Positions 1-14,603 of a stretch of DNA of 64,000 bases are shown piece after piece; position 1 is the first letter of the stretch; each line of letters begins with the position of its first letter. Source of the stretch: Cellulomonas sp. URHD0024 (GTDB lineage: Bacteria > Actinomycetota > Actinomycetes > Actinomycetales > Cellulomonadaceae); the NCBI RefSeq assembly GCF_000426185.1, contig NZ_AUEW01000010.1:1-64000 (forward strand), in the 5' to 3' direction. The translations under genes were made by a program, and so were the position numbers. The notes under the pieces are model-generated. The model worked only from the letters and a program-made list of their open reading frames with translations. It was not told the origin of the DNA and made no database searches.

Positions 1-49
1 AGCACGCCGCCAGCGTTCGTCCTGAGCCAGAATCAAACTCTCCGTAAAT
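1..49 (-). rRNA. rrs: 16S ribosomal RNA, 5' end only
   Basis: Read on the minus strand, this is the conserved start of bacterial 16S rRNA: the GAGTTTGAT..TGGCTCAG primer region followed by GACGAACGCTGGCGGCGTGCT. The rest of the gene lies off the left edge. The mature 5' end is placed near 49 by similarity to other actinobacterial genes and could be off by several bases. The rRNA operon is read leftward, in the same direction as tyrS. Confidence 0.95.
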
Positions 50-278
50 GTCAACTGGCACCCCACCACCGAAGCAGCAAGGCAACCGACAAAACGAAAC
101 GGCTCCACCGGTTCAACCCGGCAAGCCAATCAGATTCGGCTGTATGCGGCATCGCCTTCCACGGAGGTAGAAGAACGACACCCATCTCAACCAAGACCCA
201 CCCACCTCAGCACCCCCCACCCATCGGGCAAGAAACACCTCAGCAGACGAGCCATATGGCATCGACTATTTGGCACAC

Positions 279-300
279 TGTTGAGTTCTCAAGGAACAGA
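279..300 (-). promoter_or_regulatory. boxA-like rRNA antitermination signal
   Basis: The minus strand reads TGTTCCTTGAGAACTCAACA, the element typical of actinobacterial rRNA leaders and spacers and related to boxA. NusB/NusE are expected to bind it in the nascent RNA and protect rRNA transcription from Rho. It lies about 230 nt before 16S and about 240 nt after the predicted promoter, which is the usual place. Confidence 0.75.
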
Positions 301-545
301 CGCGCATCTCCTCCGGATCTTTCGACCCGTCCGAGAGGCTTTGTCGTTCTGAAGCCTACCTGGCTTTTCGGCCGCTCTCCGCCACCCTCTCGGGCTGCAT
401 CAGCGGGCCTGAAGCCCGTCCCTCATCCCTGCTTCAGGGCGCACGAAGCGCCTGAAATTCAGTTCGAGGGGTGGCCACCCCTGGGGACCAGCCACCGTGG
501 TTCGATCCGCGGTGTCCGTTCCTCCCTCTCGGGGCGACATCGAGA

Positions 546-575
546 ACAGTACGCGCGTCGTGCGGCAGGTGGCAA
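546..575 (-). promoter_or_regulatory. putative rRNA operon promoter
   Basis: On the minus strand TTGCCA (570-575) and TACTGT (546-551) are separated by 18 nt, a good match to a housekeeping promoter. It sits just below the tyrS terminator and above the boxA-like element, so the rRNA operon would start around 538. A second promoter in the leader is possible, but none was convincing. Confidence 0.55.
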
Positions 576-643
576 ATCACTGCGCGGTGACGCCGGTCAC
601 CAGGGCGGCCGAACGTGGCGAAGACCCAGGTCAGGCGCGCGAA

Positions 644-670
644 GGGCCCGCGAGATCGCCTCGCGGGCCC
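644..670 (-). terminator. tyrS terminator hairpin
   Basis: A perfect 11-bp G/C-rich stem (GGGCCCGCGAG / CTCGCGGGCCC) with a 5-nt loop lies 18 nt past the tyrS stop codon. There is no long T run, as is common in high-GC actinobacteria. It separates tyrS from the rRNA promoter. Confidence 0.8.
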
Positions 671-687
671 CTGTGCGCACTCGAGCG

Positions 688-1950
688 TCAGGCCTGGGCG
701 TCCACCACCGCGAGCGTGCGCTTGCCGCGCCGCAGGACCGCGAAGCGGCCGTGCAGGAGGTCGTCGGCGGTCAGGACGGCGTCCTCCGTCGGTACGCGCA
801 CGTTGTTGACGGAGGCGCCGCCTTCGGCGATGGCCCGCCGGGCGGCGCCCTTGCTCGCCACCACACCGGTCGCTGCGAGCAGGTCGGCGACGGAGTCGCC
901 GGCCTTCCCCGGCGCCGACGGCAGCTCGGCCACCGCGGCCGTCAAGGTCGCCAGGGTCAGGTCTCCGAGCGAGCCGCGGCCGAACAACGCCTGGCTCGCC
1001 GCGACCACCTGGTCGGCGGTTGCTGGCCCGTGGACGAGCGCGGTGACCTCGTACGCCAACGTCCGCTGAGCCTCGCGTGCCGCCGGCGCGGTGGCCACGG
1101 CGTCGGCCAGCGCATCGATCTGCTCGCGGGAGAGGAAGGTGAACACCTTGAGGTAGCGCACGACGTCGCCGTCGTCGGCGTTCAGCCAGAACTGGAAGAA
1201 GGCGTACGGCGACGTCATCTCGGCGTCGAGCCACACGGCGCCCGACTCGGTCTTGCCGAACTTGGTCCCGTCGGCCTTCGTGATCAGCGGCGTGGCGAGG
1301 ACGTGGACACCGATTCCGTCGGTCTTGCGGATCAGCTCGACCCCGGACAGGAGGTTGCCCCACTGGTCGCTGCCACCGGTCTGCAGCGTGACGCCGTGCC
1401 GGCGGAACAGCTCCAGGTAGTCCATGCCCTGCAGGATCTGGTAGGCGAACTCGGTGAAGCTGATGCCCGCCTCGCTGCTGAGACGGCGGGCGACGGTGTC
1501 CTTGGCCAGCATCGTGCCGAGTCGGTAGTGCTTGCCGACGTCGCGCAGGAAGTCGATCGCGGACAGCGGTGCCGTCCAGTCGAGGTTGTTCACCATGGTC
1601 GCGGCGTTCGGACCGTCGAAACGCAGGAGCGGCTCGATCTGCTTGCGGATGCGCTCGACCCACCCGGCCACGACCGACGGGTCGTTGAGCGTGCGCTCCC
1701 CCGCCATGCGCGGGTCACCGATCAGCCCTGTGGCACCGCCGACGAGGGCGAACGGGATGTGGCCGGCGTCCTGCAGCCGTCGGATGGTGAGGATCTGGAC
1801 GAGGTTGCCGATGTGCAGGCTCGGCGCGGTCGGATCGAAGCCGCAGTACAGCGACACGGGCCCGGCGGACAGCGCGGACCGGAGGGCGTCGAGGTCGGTC
1901 GCGTGGGCGATCAGGCCGCGCCACTCGAGGTCGTCGAGGACATGGTTCAT
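688..1950 (-). CDS. tyrS: Tyrosyl-tRNA synthetase
   Basis: This 420-residue class I aminoacyl-tRNA synthetase activates tyrosine with ATP and charges tRNA-Tyr in the cytoplasm. The HIGH-type motif is HIGN (46-49), the KMSKS-type loop is KFGKT (230-234), and a C-terminal S4 RNA-binding segment covers about 350-415. Length is normal for the bacterial TyrS family. An SD-like GGAG lies about 8 nt before the ATG. The 65-nt gap to the upstream glycosylase gene is too short for a T-box leader, and the gene may be read with it. A strong hairpin follows the stop. Confidence 0.96.
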   Translation of the reverse strand: MNHVLDDLEWRGLIAHATDLDALRSALSAGPVSLYCGFDPTAPSLHIGNLVQILTIRRLQDAGHIPFALVGGATGLIGDPRMAGERTLNDPSVVAGWVERIRKQIEPLLRFDGPNAATMVNNLDWTAPLSAIDFLRDVGKHYRLGTMLAKDTVARRLSSEAGISFTEFAYQILQGMDYLELFRRHGVTLQTGGSDQWGNLLSGVELIRKTDGIGVHVLATPLITKADGTKFGKTESGAVWLDAEMTSPYAFFQFWLNADDGDVVRYLKVFTFLSREQIDALADAVATAPAAREAQRTLAYEVTALVHGPATADQVVAASQALFGRGSLGDLTLATLTAAVAELPSAPGKAGDSVADLLAATGVVASKGAARRAIAEGGASVNNVRVPTEDAVLTADDLLHGRFAVLRRGKRTLAVVDAQA

Positions 1951-2015
1951 GGGGAAGCTCCAGGATCAGGGAGAGGGTGGGCCGGCGGTCGGGTGCAGGC
2001 CGACGTCGTCGCTCG

Positions 2016-2723
2016 TCAGGGAGCGTCTACCGACGTCGGCGGCCGATACGCGGGCCGGTACGCAGAGACCGTCCGCTCGTCGGTGAGCCAGTAGCGCCAC
2101 GGGAACCGGCTGCCCTCGCCGCCGGAACCTGCGACGCCGACCCGCGGGCCGGACTTGTGGGTGGGCTGCGCCAGCACCTGCTGGCGGTGCAGCACGACGT
2201 CCCCGCCCGCCTCCGTGACGTCCGCGCCGTTGGCGCGCATGTCGAGCCCGAGCGCGACGGCCAGGCGCGCGGGCCCGCGGGCGAGCTGGCGCTCGGAGTC
2301 GACGACACCGACCGCCTCGCGTCGCCTCCGTGCCAGGTCGGCGCCCTCCACGATCTCGCCGGCGCGCAGCAGGACCGCCGCGGGCGTACCCGTGGGTTCG
2401 GCGACGATGTTGAGGCAGTGGTGCAGTCCGAGGTGCCGGTAGACGTACAGCCGACCCGGCTCCGCGAACATCGCCGCGTTGCGCGCGGTGCGGCCACGGA
2501 AGGCGTGCGAGCCCGGGTCGTCGGCACCGGCGTAGGCCTCAACCTCGGTGATGCGGAGCGTGACGTCTCCCTGGGGCGAGCGGGACGTGAGGTAGGCGCC
2601 GAGCAGGTCCCGCGCCACGGCGTGCACCTCGCGCGAGAACCAGACCCGGGCCGGGACGACGAAGAACCCACGCGGGTCGGCCACGTCCGGCGACTCCGGG
2701 CGGCTCTCGGGCAGCGTGCTCAC
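2016..2723 (-). CDS. mpg: DNA-3-methyladenine glycosylase (AAG/MPG family)
   Basis: This 235-residue base-excision repair enzyme removes alkylated purines such as 3-methyladenine. Family hallmarks are EVEAYAGADDPGSHAF, which carries the catalytic Glu, and LYVYRHLGLHHCLNIV. The GTG start overlaps the stop of the upstream P-loop kinase as GTGA, so translation is probably coupled. The last 25 or so residues (after the WRYWLTDE segment) are a divergent tail. Alkylation repair has no obvious link to the neighbouring arginine genes; the order is probably just a conserved neighbourhood. Confidence 0.9.
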   Translation of the reverse strand: MSTLPESRPESPDVADPRGFFVVPARVWFSREVHAVARDLLGAYLTSRSPQGDVTLRITEVEAYAGADDPGSHAFRGRTARNAAMFAEPGRLYVYRHLGLHHCLNIVAEPTGTPAAVLLRAGEIVEGADLARRRREAVGVVDSERQLARGPARLAVALGLDMRANGADVTEAGGDVVLHRQQVLAQPTHKSGPRVGVAGSGGEGSRFPWRYWLTDERTVSAYRPAYRPPTSVDAP

Positions 2724-3319
2724 GGGCCCATCCTGCCGTACGACATCGAGGCACCGCCGCCGGACACCACCGCGCCGAACGCGTCGAGCCGCACATCGGC
2801 ACGGGCCCGCGTGCCTTCCCGGGCGAAGTGCACGGCCTCGTCGGCCATCCAGGTCACCCAGTGCTGGCGAGCCTCGACGCCGTCGCGCGCGAGACCGCGC
2901 TCGAGTCGCAGGTCAGGCGTTGCCTCGACCCAGACGCGCAGGACCGCGAGGTCGTCGACGGCACGCCGGGCGGACCCGCAGCCTTCCAGCACGAGCAGGT
3001 CGACGACCGGGACGTCCACCCAGTCGGCGAACGCTCCGACGGACCAGTCGTACCTCTGGAACCGGCCCGGCAGCCCGCGGCGCAACGGTTCGAGGACCTG
3101 GGCGGAAAGTCGCGGCCAGAGGGAGCCCTCGAGGCCTGACCATCCCTCGTACAGGTCGTCGAGGTGCACGACGTGTACCGAAGCGCCCAGCTCGGCGGCG
3201 TCCCGGGCGACGACGGCCGCAGCTGTCGTCTTGCCCGAGCCCGCCGGACCATCGATAGCGACCAGCCGCACACGACCGAGGCGAGGCCGGGCGGCCAGCG
3301 CGCGCGCCGCGATGCTCAT
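2720..3319 (-). CDS. Uridine kinase-like P-loop NTPase
   Basis: This 199-residue protein has a Walker A motif GPAGSGKT (24-31) and a following segment VVHLDDLYEGW that resembles the substrate-binding region of uridine/pantothenate-type kinases. The LVLEGCGS segment (around 110) fits the Walker B position. Such proteins are usually annotated as uridine kinase-like; the true substrate cannot be read from the sequence. It starts 7 nt after argH and overlaps the glycosylase gene downstream by 4 nt, so it sits at the end of the arginine transcript or just past it. Confidence 0.75.
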   Translation of the reverse strand: MSIAARALAARPRLGRVRLVAIDGPAGSGKTTAAAVVARDAAELGASVHVVHLDDLYEGWSGLEGSLWPRLSAQVLEPLRRGLPGRFQRYDWSVGAFADWVDVPVVDLLVLEGCGSARRAVDDLAVLRVWVEATPDLRLERGLARDGVEARQHWVTWMADEAVHFAREGTRARADVRLDAFGAVVSGGGASMSYGRMGP

Positions 3320-3326
3320 CGGCCGC

Positions 3327-6006
<2,680 letters not shown>

Positions 6007-6038
6007 GAAAGGTCTCTCTTCTTCTTCGTGAGGTGGGA

Positions 6039-8783
<2,745 letters not shown>

Positions 8784-8784
<1 letters not shown>

Positions 8785-9758
8785 CAGTGGACTTCCTGCT
8801 CGTGGTGCGGGACGACCGGGACGGGCGCGGTGAAGGGGGCGTCGACCGGCTCCTCGTCGGGAAGGACCATGGTGCCGATGCCCTCCGACGTGAAGATCTC
8901 GACGAGGATCGAGTGCGGTTCCCGGCCGTCGATGACGTGCGCGCGGCCGACACCGCCCTCGACGGCACGCCAGCAGGCTTCCATCTTGGGCCGCATGCCG
9001 GCGTCGAGGCTCGGCAGGAGGGTCGCGAGCTCGGCCGCGCGGAGACGACGCACGAGCGAACCCTTGTCCGGCCAGCTCGTGTAGAGCCCCTCGACGTCCG
9101 TGAGCACGATGAGCTTGCGGGCACCGAGCGCCACCGCGAGCGCCGCCGCCGCGGTGTCCGCGTTGACGTTGAGCACCTGGGTCGGGTCGTCGAGGTCGGG
9201 CGCCACGGTCGAGACGACCGGGATGCGGCCCGCGTCGAGCAGGTCGAGCACGGCACCCGGGTTCACCTGGACGACGTCGCCGACGAGGCCGACGTCCACG
9301 GGCTCACCGTCCACCAGCACCGAGCGCCGACGTGCCTGGAACAGGCCTCCGTCCTCGCCGGAGAGGCCGACCGCGTGGGGGCCGTGCGCGTTGAGCAGCC
9401 CGACGAGCTCGCGCGAGACCTGGCCGGTGAGCACCATCCGCACGACGTCCATGGCCTCGGGCGTCGTCACCCGCAGCCCTCCGCGGAACTCCGACTGGAT
9501 GCCGAGCCGGTCGAGCATCGTGTTGATCTGCGGACCGCCCCCGTGCACCACGACCGGCCGCAGCCCGACCTGCCGCAGGAACACCATGTCCTGCGCGAAC
9601 GCGCGCTTGAGGGTGTCGTCGATCATCGCGTTCCCGCCGTACTTCACCACGACCAGCGCACCCGCGAACTTCTGCAGCCACGGCAGCGCCTCGATGAGCA
9701 CCTCGGCCTTCTGCTCGGGCCGCAGGTCGGTGCGGGTGTTGAAGATGAAGTCCGTCAT
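8784..9758 (-). CDS. argB: Acetylglutamate kinase
   Basis: This 324-residue amino-acid kinase phosphorylates N-acetylglutamate, usually the arginine-inhibited step. It shows the nucleotide-binding VVKYGGNAM, the substrate-binding [10 protein letters not shown] and the [12 protein letters not shown] segment. It is some 20-30 residues longer than typical at the C-terminus, where a Pro/Val/acidic tail follows the kinase fold. The start is the ATG at 9758, which overlaps the argJ stop as ATGA. Confidence 0.96.
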
Positions 9759-10969
9759 GTCGAGTACGCGCTGTTCTCGAGGACGTAGTCGTGCGTCAGG
9801 TCGTTGGTCCACACCGTGACGACCTCGGCCCCGGCGTGCAGGTCGATGAGCACGTGCACCTCGCGGTTCGCGGCGAGGTCGACCTCGGAGCGAGGCGCGT
9901 ACGCCACGCCGGCCTTGCATACCTGGACGCCGTTGATGCTGACATCGAGCTGGTCGGGGTCGTAGGGCGCGACGCTCTCCGGGACGGTGCCCACCTGCGC
10001 GAGGACGCGACCCCAGTTGGGGTCGTTGCCGAACATGGCGGCCTTGAACAGGTTCGACCGGGCGACAGCTCGGGCGACGGCCAGACCTGCCGCCTCCGTC
10101 GACGCACCCATGACGGTCACCGCGATGTCGTGGGTCGCGCCTTCGGCATCGGCGATCAGCGCCCGGGCGAGCTGCGCGCACACCTGGGTGAGCCCGGCCG
10201 TGAACCCCGCCGGGTCCGGCACCGCACGGCTCGCACCGGAGACCAGCAGGGTCACCGTGTCCGACGTCGACATGCAGCCGTCGGAGTCGATCCGGTCGAA
10301 GGTCTGGCTCACCGCTGTACGCAGCGCGGCGTCGGCCGTCTCTGCGTCGACCACGGCGTCCGTGGTGATGACGCACAGCATGGTCGCCAGGCCGGGCGCC
10401 AGCATGCCCGCGCCCTTCGCCATGCCGCCGACGGTCCACTCCCCGTGGTCGCCGGGGACGGTGAGGTGTGCCGTCTTGGGGACGGAGTCGGTCGTCATGA
10501 TGGCGACGGCCGCGTCGTACCCGCCCGTCCGGGACAGGTGTGACACCGCGGTGTCGACGCCCGCGAGAACCTTGCCGATGGGCAGCGGCTCACCGATCAG
10601 CCCGGTCGAGCAGACGACCACGTCACCGGGCGAGATCTCGAGGATCGCGCCGACCTTCTCTGCCGTGCGGTGCACGTCGAGGAAGCCGTCGGGACCGGTG
10701 CACACGTTCGCGCCGCCGGAGTTGAGGACGACCGCGCTCACGACGCCGTCGGCGACAGCCTGGCGCGACCAGACGACGGGCGCTCCGACCACCCGGTTCG
10801 TCGTGAAGACCGCCGCCGCCACCTGCGACGGGCCCTCGTTCACGACGAGGGCGAGGTCGGGACGACCGGAGGACTTCAGGCCGGCGACCACGCCCGAGGC
10901 CTGGAAGCCCGCGGCGGCGGTGACGCCCGGCGAGGGATCGGCGAGCGCGTCGAGGGTCTCGATCGTCAT
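9755..10969 (-). CDS. argJ: Bifunctional ornithine acetyltransferase / N-acetylglutamate synthase
   Basis: ArgJ recycles the acetyl group from N-acetylornithine to glutamate. The 404-residue precursor self-cleaves before the threonine of [11 protein letters not shown], which is intact here, and conserved SGGANVCTG and GASTEAAGL segments flank the active site. Whether it also accepts acetyl-CoA cannot be told from sequence. No argA-like gene is in this cluster, as expected for a cyclic pathway. The ATG overlaps the argC stop, and the stop overlaps argB. Confidence 0.96.
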   Translation of the reverse strand: MTIETLDALADPSPGVTAAAGFQASGVVAGLKSSGRPDLALVVNEGPSQVAAAVFTTNRVVGAPVVWSRQAVADGVVSAVVLNSGGANVCTGPDGFLDVHRTAEKVGAILEISPGDVVVCSTGLIGEPLPIGKVLAGVDTAVSHLSRTGGYDAAVAIMTTDSVPKTAHLTVPGDHGEWTVGGMAKGAGMLAPGLATMLCVITTDAVVDAETADAALRTAVSQTFDRIDSDGCMSTSDTVTLLVSGASRAVPDPAGFTAGLTQVCAQLARALIADAEGATHDIAVTVMGASTEAAGLAVARAVARSNLFKAAMFGNDPNWGRVLAQVGTVPESVAPYDPDQLDVSINGVQVCKAGVAYAPRSEVDLAANREVHVLIDLHAGAEVVTVWTNDLTHDYVLENSAYST

Positions 10970-12030
10970 GGTGCAACTCCGTCCAGTGGGAGACCGAGGG
11001 TCTCGTCGAGCCCCAGTGCGAGATTGAGCGACTGCAGGGCGCCGCCGGCGGTGCCCTTGACCAGGTTGTCGATCGCGGTCACCGTGACCACGCGCCCAGC
11101 GCGCTCGTCCACGGCGACCTGCACCAGGGCGGTGTTGGCGCCCAGCGTCGCAGCCGTCGTCGGCCAGTGCCCCTCGGGCAGCAGGCGCACGAACGGCTCG
11201 TCCGCGTAGGCGTCCTGCCACGCGGCGCGGACCGTCGACGGGGCGGTGCCCGGGACGAGTCGCGCCGTGGCCGTCGCAAGGATCCCGCGGGACATCGGCA
11301 CGAGCGTCGGGGTGAACGAGATGGTCACCTGCGAGGCGCCCGCCGAGCGCAGGTTCTGGCCGATCTCCGGGATGTGCCGGTGCGTGCCGCCGACGGCGTA
11401 GGGCTGCGCGGAGCCGAGGGCCTCGCCGGCGAGCAGGTGCGTCTTGAGGGACTTGCCGGCGCCCGAGTAGCCGTTGGCCAGGACCGCGACCAGGTCCGTC
11501 GGCTCGATCAGGCCCGCCGCGACTCCGGGCTGCAGACCGAGCGAGACGGCGGTGACGTTGCATCCGGGCACGGCGATCCGGGTGGCGCCCCGCAGGGCCG
11601 CCCGCTGCGCGGACGCCGTCCGCTCGCCTGCGTGCAGCAGCTCGGGCAGGCCGTACGGCCACGTGCCGGCGTGCGCGCTGCCGTAGTAGGCCTCCCAGTC
11701 GGAGGAGTCCACGAGCCGGTGGTCCGCACCGAGATCCACGACGATCGCACCGTCGCCCCGGGCGGCCAGCTCCGCGGCGACGGCCCCGCTCGCGCCGTGC
11801 GGCAGCGCCAGGACGACGACGTCGTGCCCCTGCAGCGCGTCGACCCCTGTGGGCTCGAGCAGACGGTCGGCGAGCGAGCGCAGGTGCGGCTGGTGCGCGC
11901 CGAGCAGCGAGCCCGCGTTGGAGTGGGCCGTCAGCGTGCCGATCCGGGCCTCCGGATGGGCGAGCAGCACACGCAGCATCTCGCCACCGGCGTATCCGCT
12001 GGCACCCGCGACCGCGACCGTGAACGTCAT
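10966..12030 (-). CDS. argC: N-acetyl-gamma-glutamyl-phosphate reductase
   Basis: This 354-residue NADPH-dependent enzyme has the Rossmann motif GASGYAGGE near the N-terminus and the catalytic cysteine in VPGCNVTA. It is the first gene of the arginine operon. Three in-frame ATGs lie together (12030, 12036, 12042). The one at 12030 is preferred because it gives the family N-terminus [12 protein letters not shown] and sits 7 nt after a -10-like TATGTT, so the mRNA may be leaderless. No SD sequence is seen. Confidence 0.95.
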   Translation of the reverse strand: MTFTVAVAGASGYAGGEMLRVLLAHPEARIGTLTAHSNAGSLLGAHQPHLRSLADRLLEPTGVDALQGHDVVVLALPHGASGAVAAELAARGDGAIVVDLGADHRLVDSSDWEAYYGSAHAGTWPYGLPELLHAGERTASAQRAALRGATRIAVPGCNVTAVSLGLQPGVAAGLIEPTDLVAVLANGYSGAGKSLKTHLLAGEALGSAQPYAVGGTHRHIPEIGQNLRSAGASQVTISFTPTLVPMSRGILATATARLVPGTAPSTVRAAWQDAYADEPFVRLLPEGHWPTTAATLGANTALVQVAVDERAGRVVTVTAIDNLVKGTAGGALQSLNLALGLDETLGLPLDGVAP

Positions 12031-12031
12031 G

Positions 12032-12065
12032 TGCATGAACATACACGGGGTTGCACGAAGATACG
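12032..12065 (-). promoter_or_regulatory. tandem ARG-box-like operator over the argC promoter
   Basis: TGCAT-GAAC-ATACA (12032-12045) matches the ARG-box pattern of two TGNAT half-sites around a 4-nt centre. A weaker copy, TGCAC-GAAG-ATACG, follows at 12052-12065. The centres are 20 bp apart, about two helical turns, as in paired ArgR operators of other bacteria. The first box covers a -10-like TATGTT (12038-12043) for argC, so bound ArgR would block RNA polymerase. This is inferred from pattern only. Confidence 0.6.
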
Positions 12066-12112
12066 AAGGCATCCGTCGGGAAGATTGCCGGCGGTCGTCG
12101 CGTTGGCCCAAC

Positions 12113-13096
12113 GTGCGCGCAATCCACGCCTCCGCCGCAGGCGGTCCAGACGTCCTCGAGCTCGTCGAGGTGCCCGATCCGACGGCCCGACCCGACGAGG
12201 TCGTGGTGCGGGTCGCCGCGGCAGGTATCAACTTCATCGACACGTATCGCCGCTCGGGCGTGTACAAGGTGGCGTTCCCGCACGTCGTGGGCTCGGAAGG
12301 CGCGGGCACGGTCGTCTCGGTGGGCGCCGCGGTGACCGAGTTCGCCGTCGGGGACCAGGTCGCGTGGGCGTCGGCGCCCGGCTCGTACGCGGAGCTGGTT
12401 CGCGTCCCGGAGCGTGAGCTGCTGCCCGTACCGGCCGGCGTCGACCTGCAGGTCGCGGCGGCCCTCCCGCTGCAGGGCATGACCGCGCACTACCTGGTCA
12501 CGTCCGTCTTCCGGCTCGCCCAGGGCCACGACGTCCTCGTGCACGCGGGCGCCGGTGGCGTGGGCCTCCTGCTCACCCAGCTCGCCGCGGCGCGCGGCGC
12601 CCGCGTGATCTCGACGGTCGGCAGTGCGGACAAGGAGCGCCTCGCACGCGAGGCAGGCGCGGCGGAGGTCATCCGGTACCGCGAGCTCACCGATCTGACG
12701 CACGACCTGCCGGCGCAGGTGAGGGCGCTGACCGACGGTCTCGGCGTGCATGTCGCGTACGACTCGGTCGGCAAGGACACCTTCGACGCCTCGCTCACCT
12801 CGCTGCGCCGTCGCGGCACCCTGGTCCTGTTCGGTGCCTCGTCCGGCCCTGTGCCGCCCGTCGATCCCCAGCGCCTCAACCACGCGGGCTCTCTCTACCT
12901 GACGCGCCCCACGCTCGGCGACTTCACCGCGACGCGCGAGGAGCTGACCTGGCGTTCGCACGAGCTGTTCGACGCCGTGCTCGCGGGCTCGCTGGACGTC
13001 CGGATCGGCGCCACGTTCCCCTTGGCGGACGCGGCCGACGCCCATCGCGCGCTCGAGTCGCGCTCCACGACCGGAAAGGTCCTGCTCCTCCCGTGA
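12113..13096 (+). CDS. Quinone oxidoreductase (zeta-crystallin-type, MDR superfamily)
   Basis: This 327-residue zinc-free medium-chain dehydrogenase probably reduces quinones with NADPH. The N-terminus [13 protein letters not shown], the [13 protein letters not shown] segment and the nucleotide-binding HAGAGGVG are typical of the NADPH:quinone reductase family. The reading frame is open upstream, but the GTG at 12113 gives the family start. It is transcribed away from argC. Its stop overlaps the start of the FrnE-like gene as GTGA, so the two are probably one redox-related unit. Confidence 0.88.
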   Translation: MRAIHASAAGGPDVLELVEVPDPTARPDEVVVRVAAAGINFIDTYRRSGVYKVAFPHVVGSEGAGTVVSVGAAVTEFAVGDQVAWASAPGSYAELVRVPERELLPVPAGVDLQVAAALPLQGMTAHYLVTSVFRLAQGHDVLVHAGAGGVGLLLTQLAAARGARVISTVGSADKERLAREAGAAEVIRYRELTDLTHDLPAQVRALTDGLGVHVAYDSVGKDTFDASLTSLRRRGTLVLFGASSGPVPPVDPQRLNHAGSLYLTRPTLGDFTATREELTWRSHELFDAVLAGSLDVRIGATFPLADAADAHRALESRSTTGKVLLLP

Positions 13097-13836
13097 CGAC
13101 CATCCCGCTGAACCAGACCCGCCTGTCCGTCGAGATCTGGTCCGACATCGCGTGCCCGTGGTGCTACATCGGGAAGAAGCGTTTCGAGACGGCCCTCGCG
13201 CAGTTTCCCTTCCGCGAGCAGGTCGACGTCACGTGGCGCGCGTTCGAGCTCTCGCCGGATGCGCCGAGCGGTCCCGGGCGGCCCGAGATCGACGCCCTGG
13301 CCGAGATGAAGGGCATCCCGCGTCCGCAGGTGGAGCGCATGTTCGCCCAGGTGACGGCCGTGGCCGCCGGTGAGGGGCTCTCCTACGACTTCGACCGGAC
13401 GCTGTCCTTCAACACGTTCGACGGGCACCGTCTCGTGCATCTCGCTGCGGCGACCGGTGGGTCGGCGCTCTGCGATCGTGTGCTGGAGGCGATCTACTCC
13501 GCGCACTTCGAGCACGGCGAGGACCTCGGCGACGACGAGACGCTCGTGCACATCGTGACCGAGGCCGGTCTCGACCGGCAGGCGGTCAGGGCCGTCCTCG
13601 CCGGGAACGACTTCGCCGATGCAGTGCGTCGCGACGAGGCGCAGGCGCGGACGATCGGCGTGACCGGCGTGCCGTTCTTCGTCGTCGACCGGCGCCTCGG
13701 CGTCTCGGGCGCACAGCCCGCAGAGGTGTTCACCCAGCTGCTCGACGAGGGCTGGAAGGCGGTCAACCCGCTGGTCGGCCTTGCGGCCGCCGACCCTTCG
13801 GCCGGGGCGTGCGTGGACGACTCCTGCGCCTTGTGA
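13093..13836 (+). CDS. DsbA-family oxidoreductase, FrnE-like
   Basis: This 247-residue thioredoxin-fold protein has a CPWC active site at 21-24 and the IGVTGVPFF cis-proline loop near residue 195. A second cysteine pair, CVDDSC, lies at the C-terminus, as in FrnE-type proteins where it helps redox cycling. There is no signal peptide, so it acts in the cytoplasm. It is translationally coupled to the quinone reductase upstream. Confidence 0.88.
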   Translation: MTTIPLNQTRLSVEIWSDIACPWCYIGKKRFETALAQFPFREQVDVTWRAFELSPDAPSGPGRPEIDALAEMKGIPRPQVERMFAQVTAVAAGEGLSYDFDRTLSFNTFDGHRLVHLAAATGGSALCDRVLEAIYSAHFEHGEDLGDDETLVHIVTEAGLDRQAVRAVLAGNDFADAVRRDEAQARTIGVTGVPFFVVDRRLGVSGAQPAEVFTQLLDEGWKAVNPLVGLAAADPSAGACVDDSCAL

Positions 13837-13870
13837 GCGGGCGTCGGTCCCCCGCGCCAAGATCAGGGAC

Positions 13871-14440
13871 ATGACCAACGTCCTGCTCCTGCACCACGCC
13901 CAGGGTCTGACGCCCGGCGTCCTCGCGTTCGCCGACGGCCTTCGCGTCGCCGGCCACACCGTCCGCGCGCCCGACGTCTACGACGGGCACACGTTCGACG
14001 ACCTCACCTCCGGCATCGCCTACGCGGACGAGGTCGGCTTCGAGACGGTGCGGCAGCGCGGCGTCGCGGCCGCTGAGGGTCTGCCCGCCGACACCGTGTA
14101 CATCGGGCTGTCGCTCGGCGTGATGGCGGCCCAGCAGCTCGCCCAGACCCGGCCGGGCGCCGCCGGAGCCGTCTTCGTCGCCTCGTGCCTGCCGGTGTCC
14201 GAGTTCGGTGGCTGGCCGGCAGGCGTCCCGGTGCAGGTGCACGCCAAGAGCGCCGACCCGATCTTCGTCGACGAGGGCGACCTCGACGCCGCGAAGGAGC
14301 TCGTCGCCACGGCGGAGGACGCCGAGCTCTTCCTGTACCCGGGCGACGAGCACCTGTTCCTGGACGACAGCCTGCCCGCGTACGACCCGGAGGCGACCGC
14401 CGCGCTGACCGCACGTGTGCTCGCGTTCCTGGAGCGCTGA
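13871..14440 (+). CDS. Dienelactone hydrolase-family alpha/beta hydrolase
   Basis: This 189-residue alpha/beta hydrolase has its nucleophile elbow as GLSLG, with Ser where classical dienelactone hydrolases have Cys. The acid and histidine are probably in the SADPIFVDEGD and GDEHLFLDD segments. CAGGGAC before the ATG is a plausible SD. The substrate is unknown. It lies 34 nt after the FrnE-like gene on the same strand and faces the nuclease gene tail to tail. Confidence 0.82.
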   Translation: MTNVLLLHHAQGLTPGVLAFADGLRVAGHTVRAPDVYDGHTFDDLTSGIAYADEVGFETVRQRGVAAAEGLPADTVYIGLSLGVMAAQQLAQTRPGAAGAVFVASCLPVSEFGGWPAGVPVQVHAKSADPIFVDEGDLDAAKELVATAEDAELFLYPGDEHLFLDDSLPAYDPEATAALTARVLAFLER

Positions 14441-14555
14441 CAGGGGCCGGTACTGCGCCGCCGCTCGACGGTGCCGGTCCCACGGCCCGTCGACGTCTGT
14501 CCGCCGGTCAGGCGCAGACGCACTCGCGCACCACGACGTCGTCTGAGCATCACCG

Positions 14556-14583
14556 CCGTCGGGAGGGGGCCCCCGGACGACGG
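14556..14583. terminator. possible bidirectional terminator hairpin
   Basis: A CCGTCG/CGACGG stem encloses a GGGGG/CCCCC pair, forming a G/C-rich hairpin between two convergent genes (hydrolase ending at 14440, nuclease ending at 14604). Its position suggests it stops both transcripts. There is no T tract. Confidence 0.4.
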
Positions 14584-14603
14584 ATCCGGTTCCCGGCGGT
14601 CGG

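Larger units (their letters stand above)
50..643 (-). other. rRNA operon leader and upstream region
   Basis: This roughly 590-nt stretch has no credible gene. On the minus strand it runs from the tyrS terminator through a sigma70-like promoter (546-575) and a boxA-like antitermination signal (279-300) to the 16S 5' end. The open frames crossing it on both strands are high-GC shadows with no family resemblance. The part between boxA and 16S probably forms the precursor processing stem with sequence 3' of 16S, which is outside the window. Confidence 0.7.

Noticed and set aside
1951..2015. A tRNA gene or riboswitch before tyrS
   Set aside because: Only 65 nt with no cloverleaf or conserved aptamer core.
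256..2094. A 612-codon plus-strand frame over the rRNA leader and tyrS
   Set aside because: It is antisense to tyrS, which has full family motifs; the remainder covers the rRNA promoter and boxA-like element.
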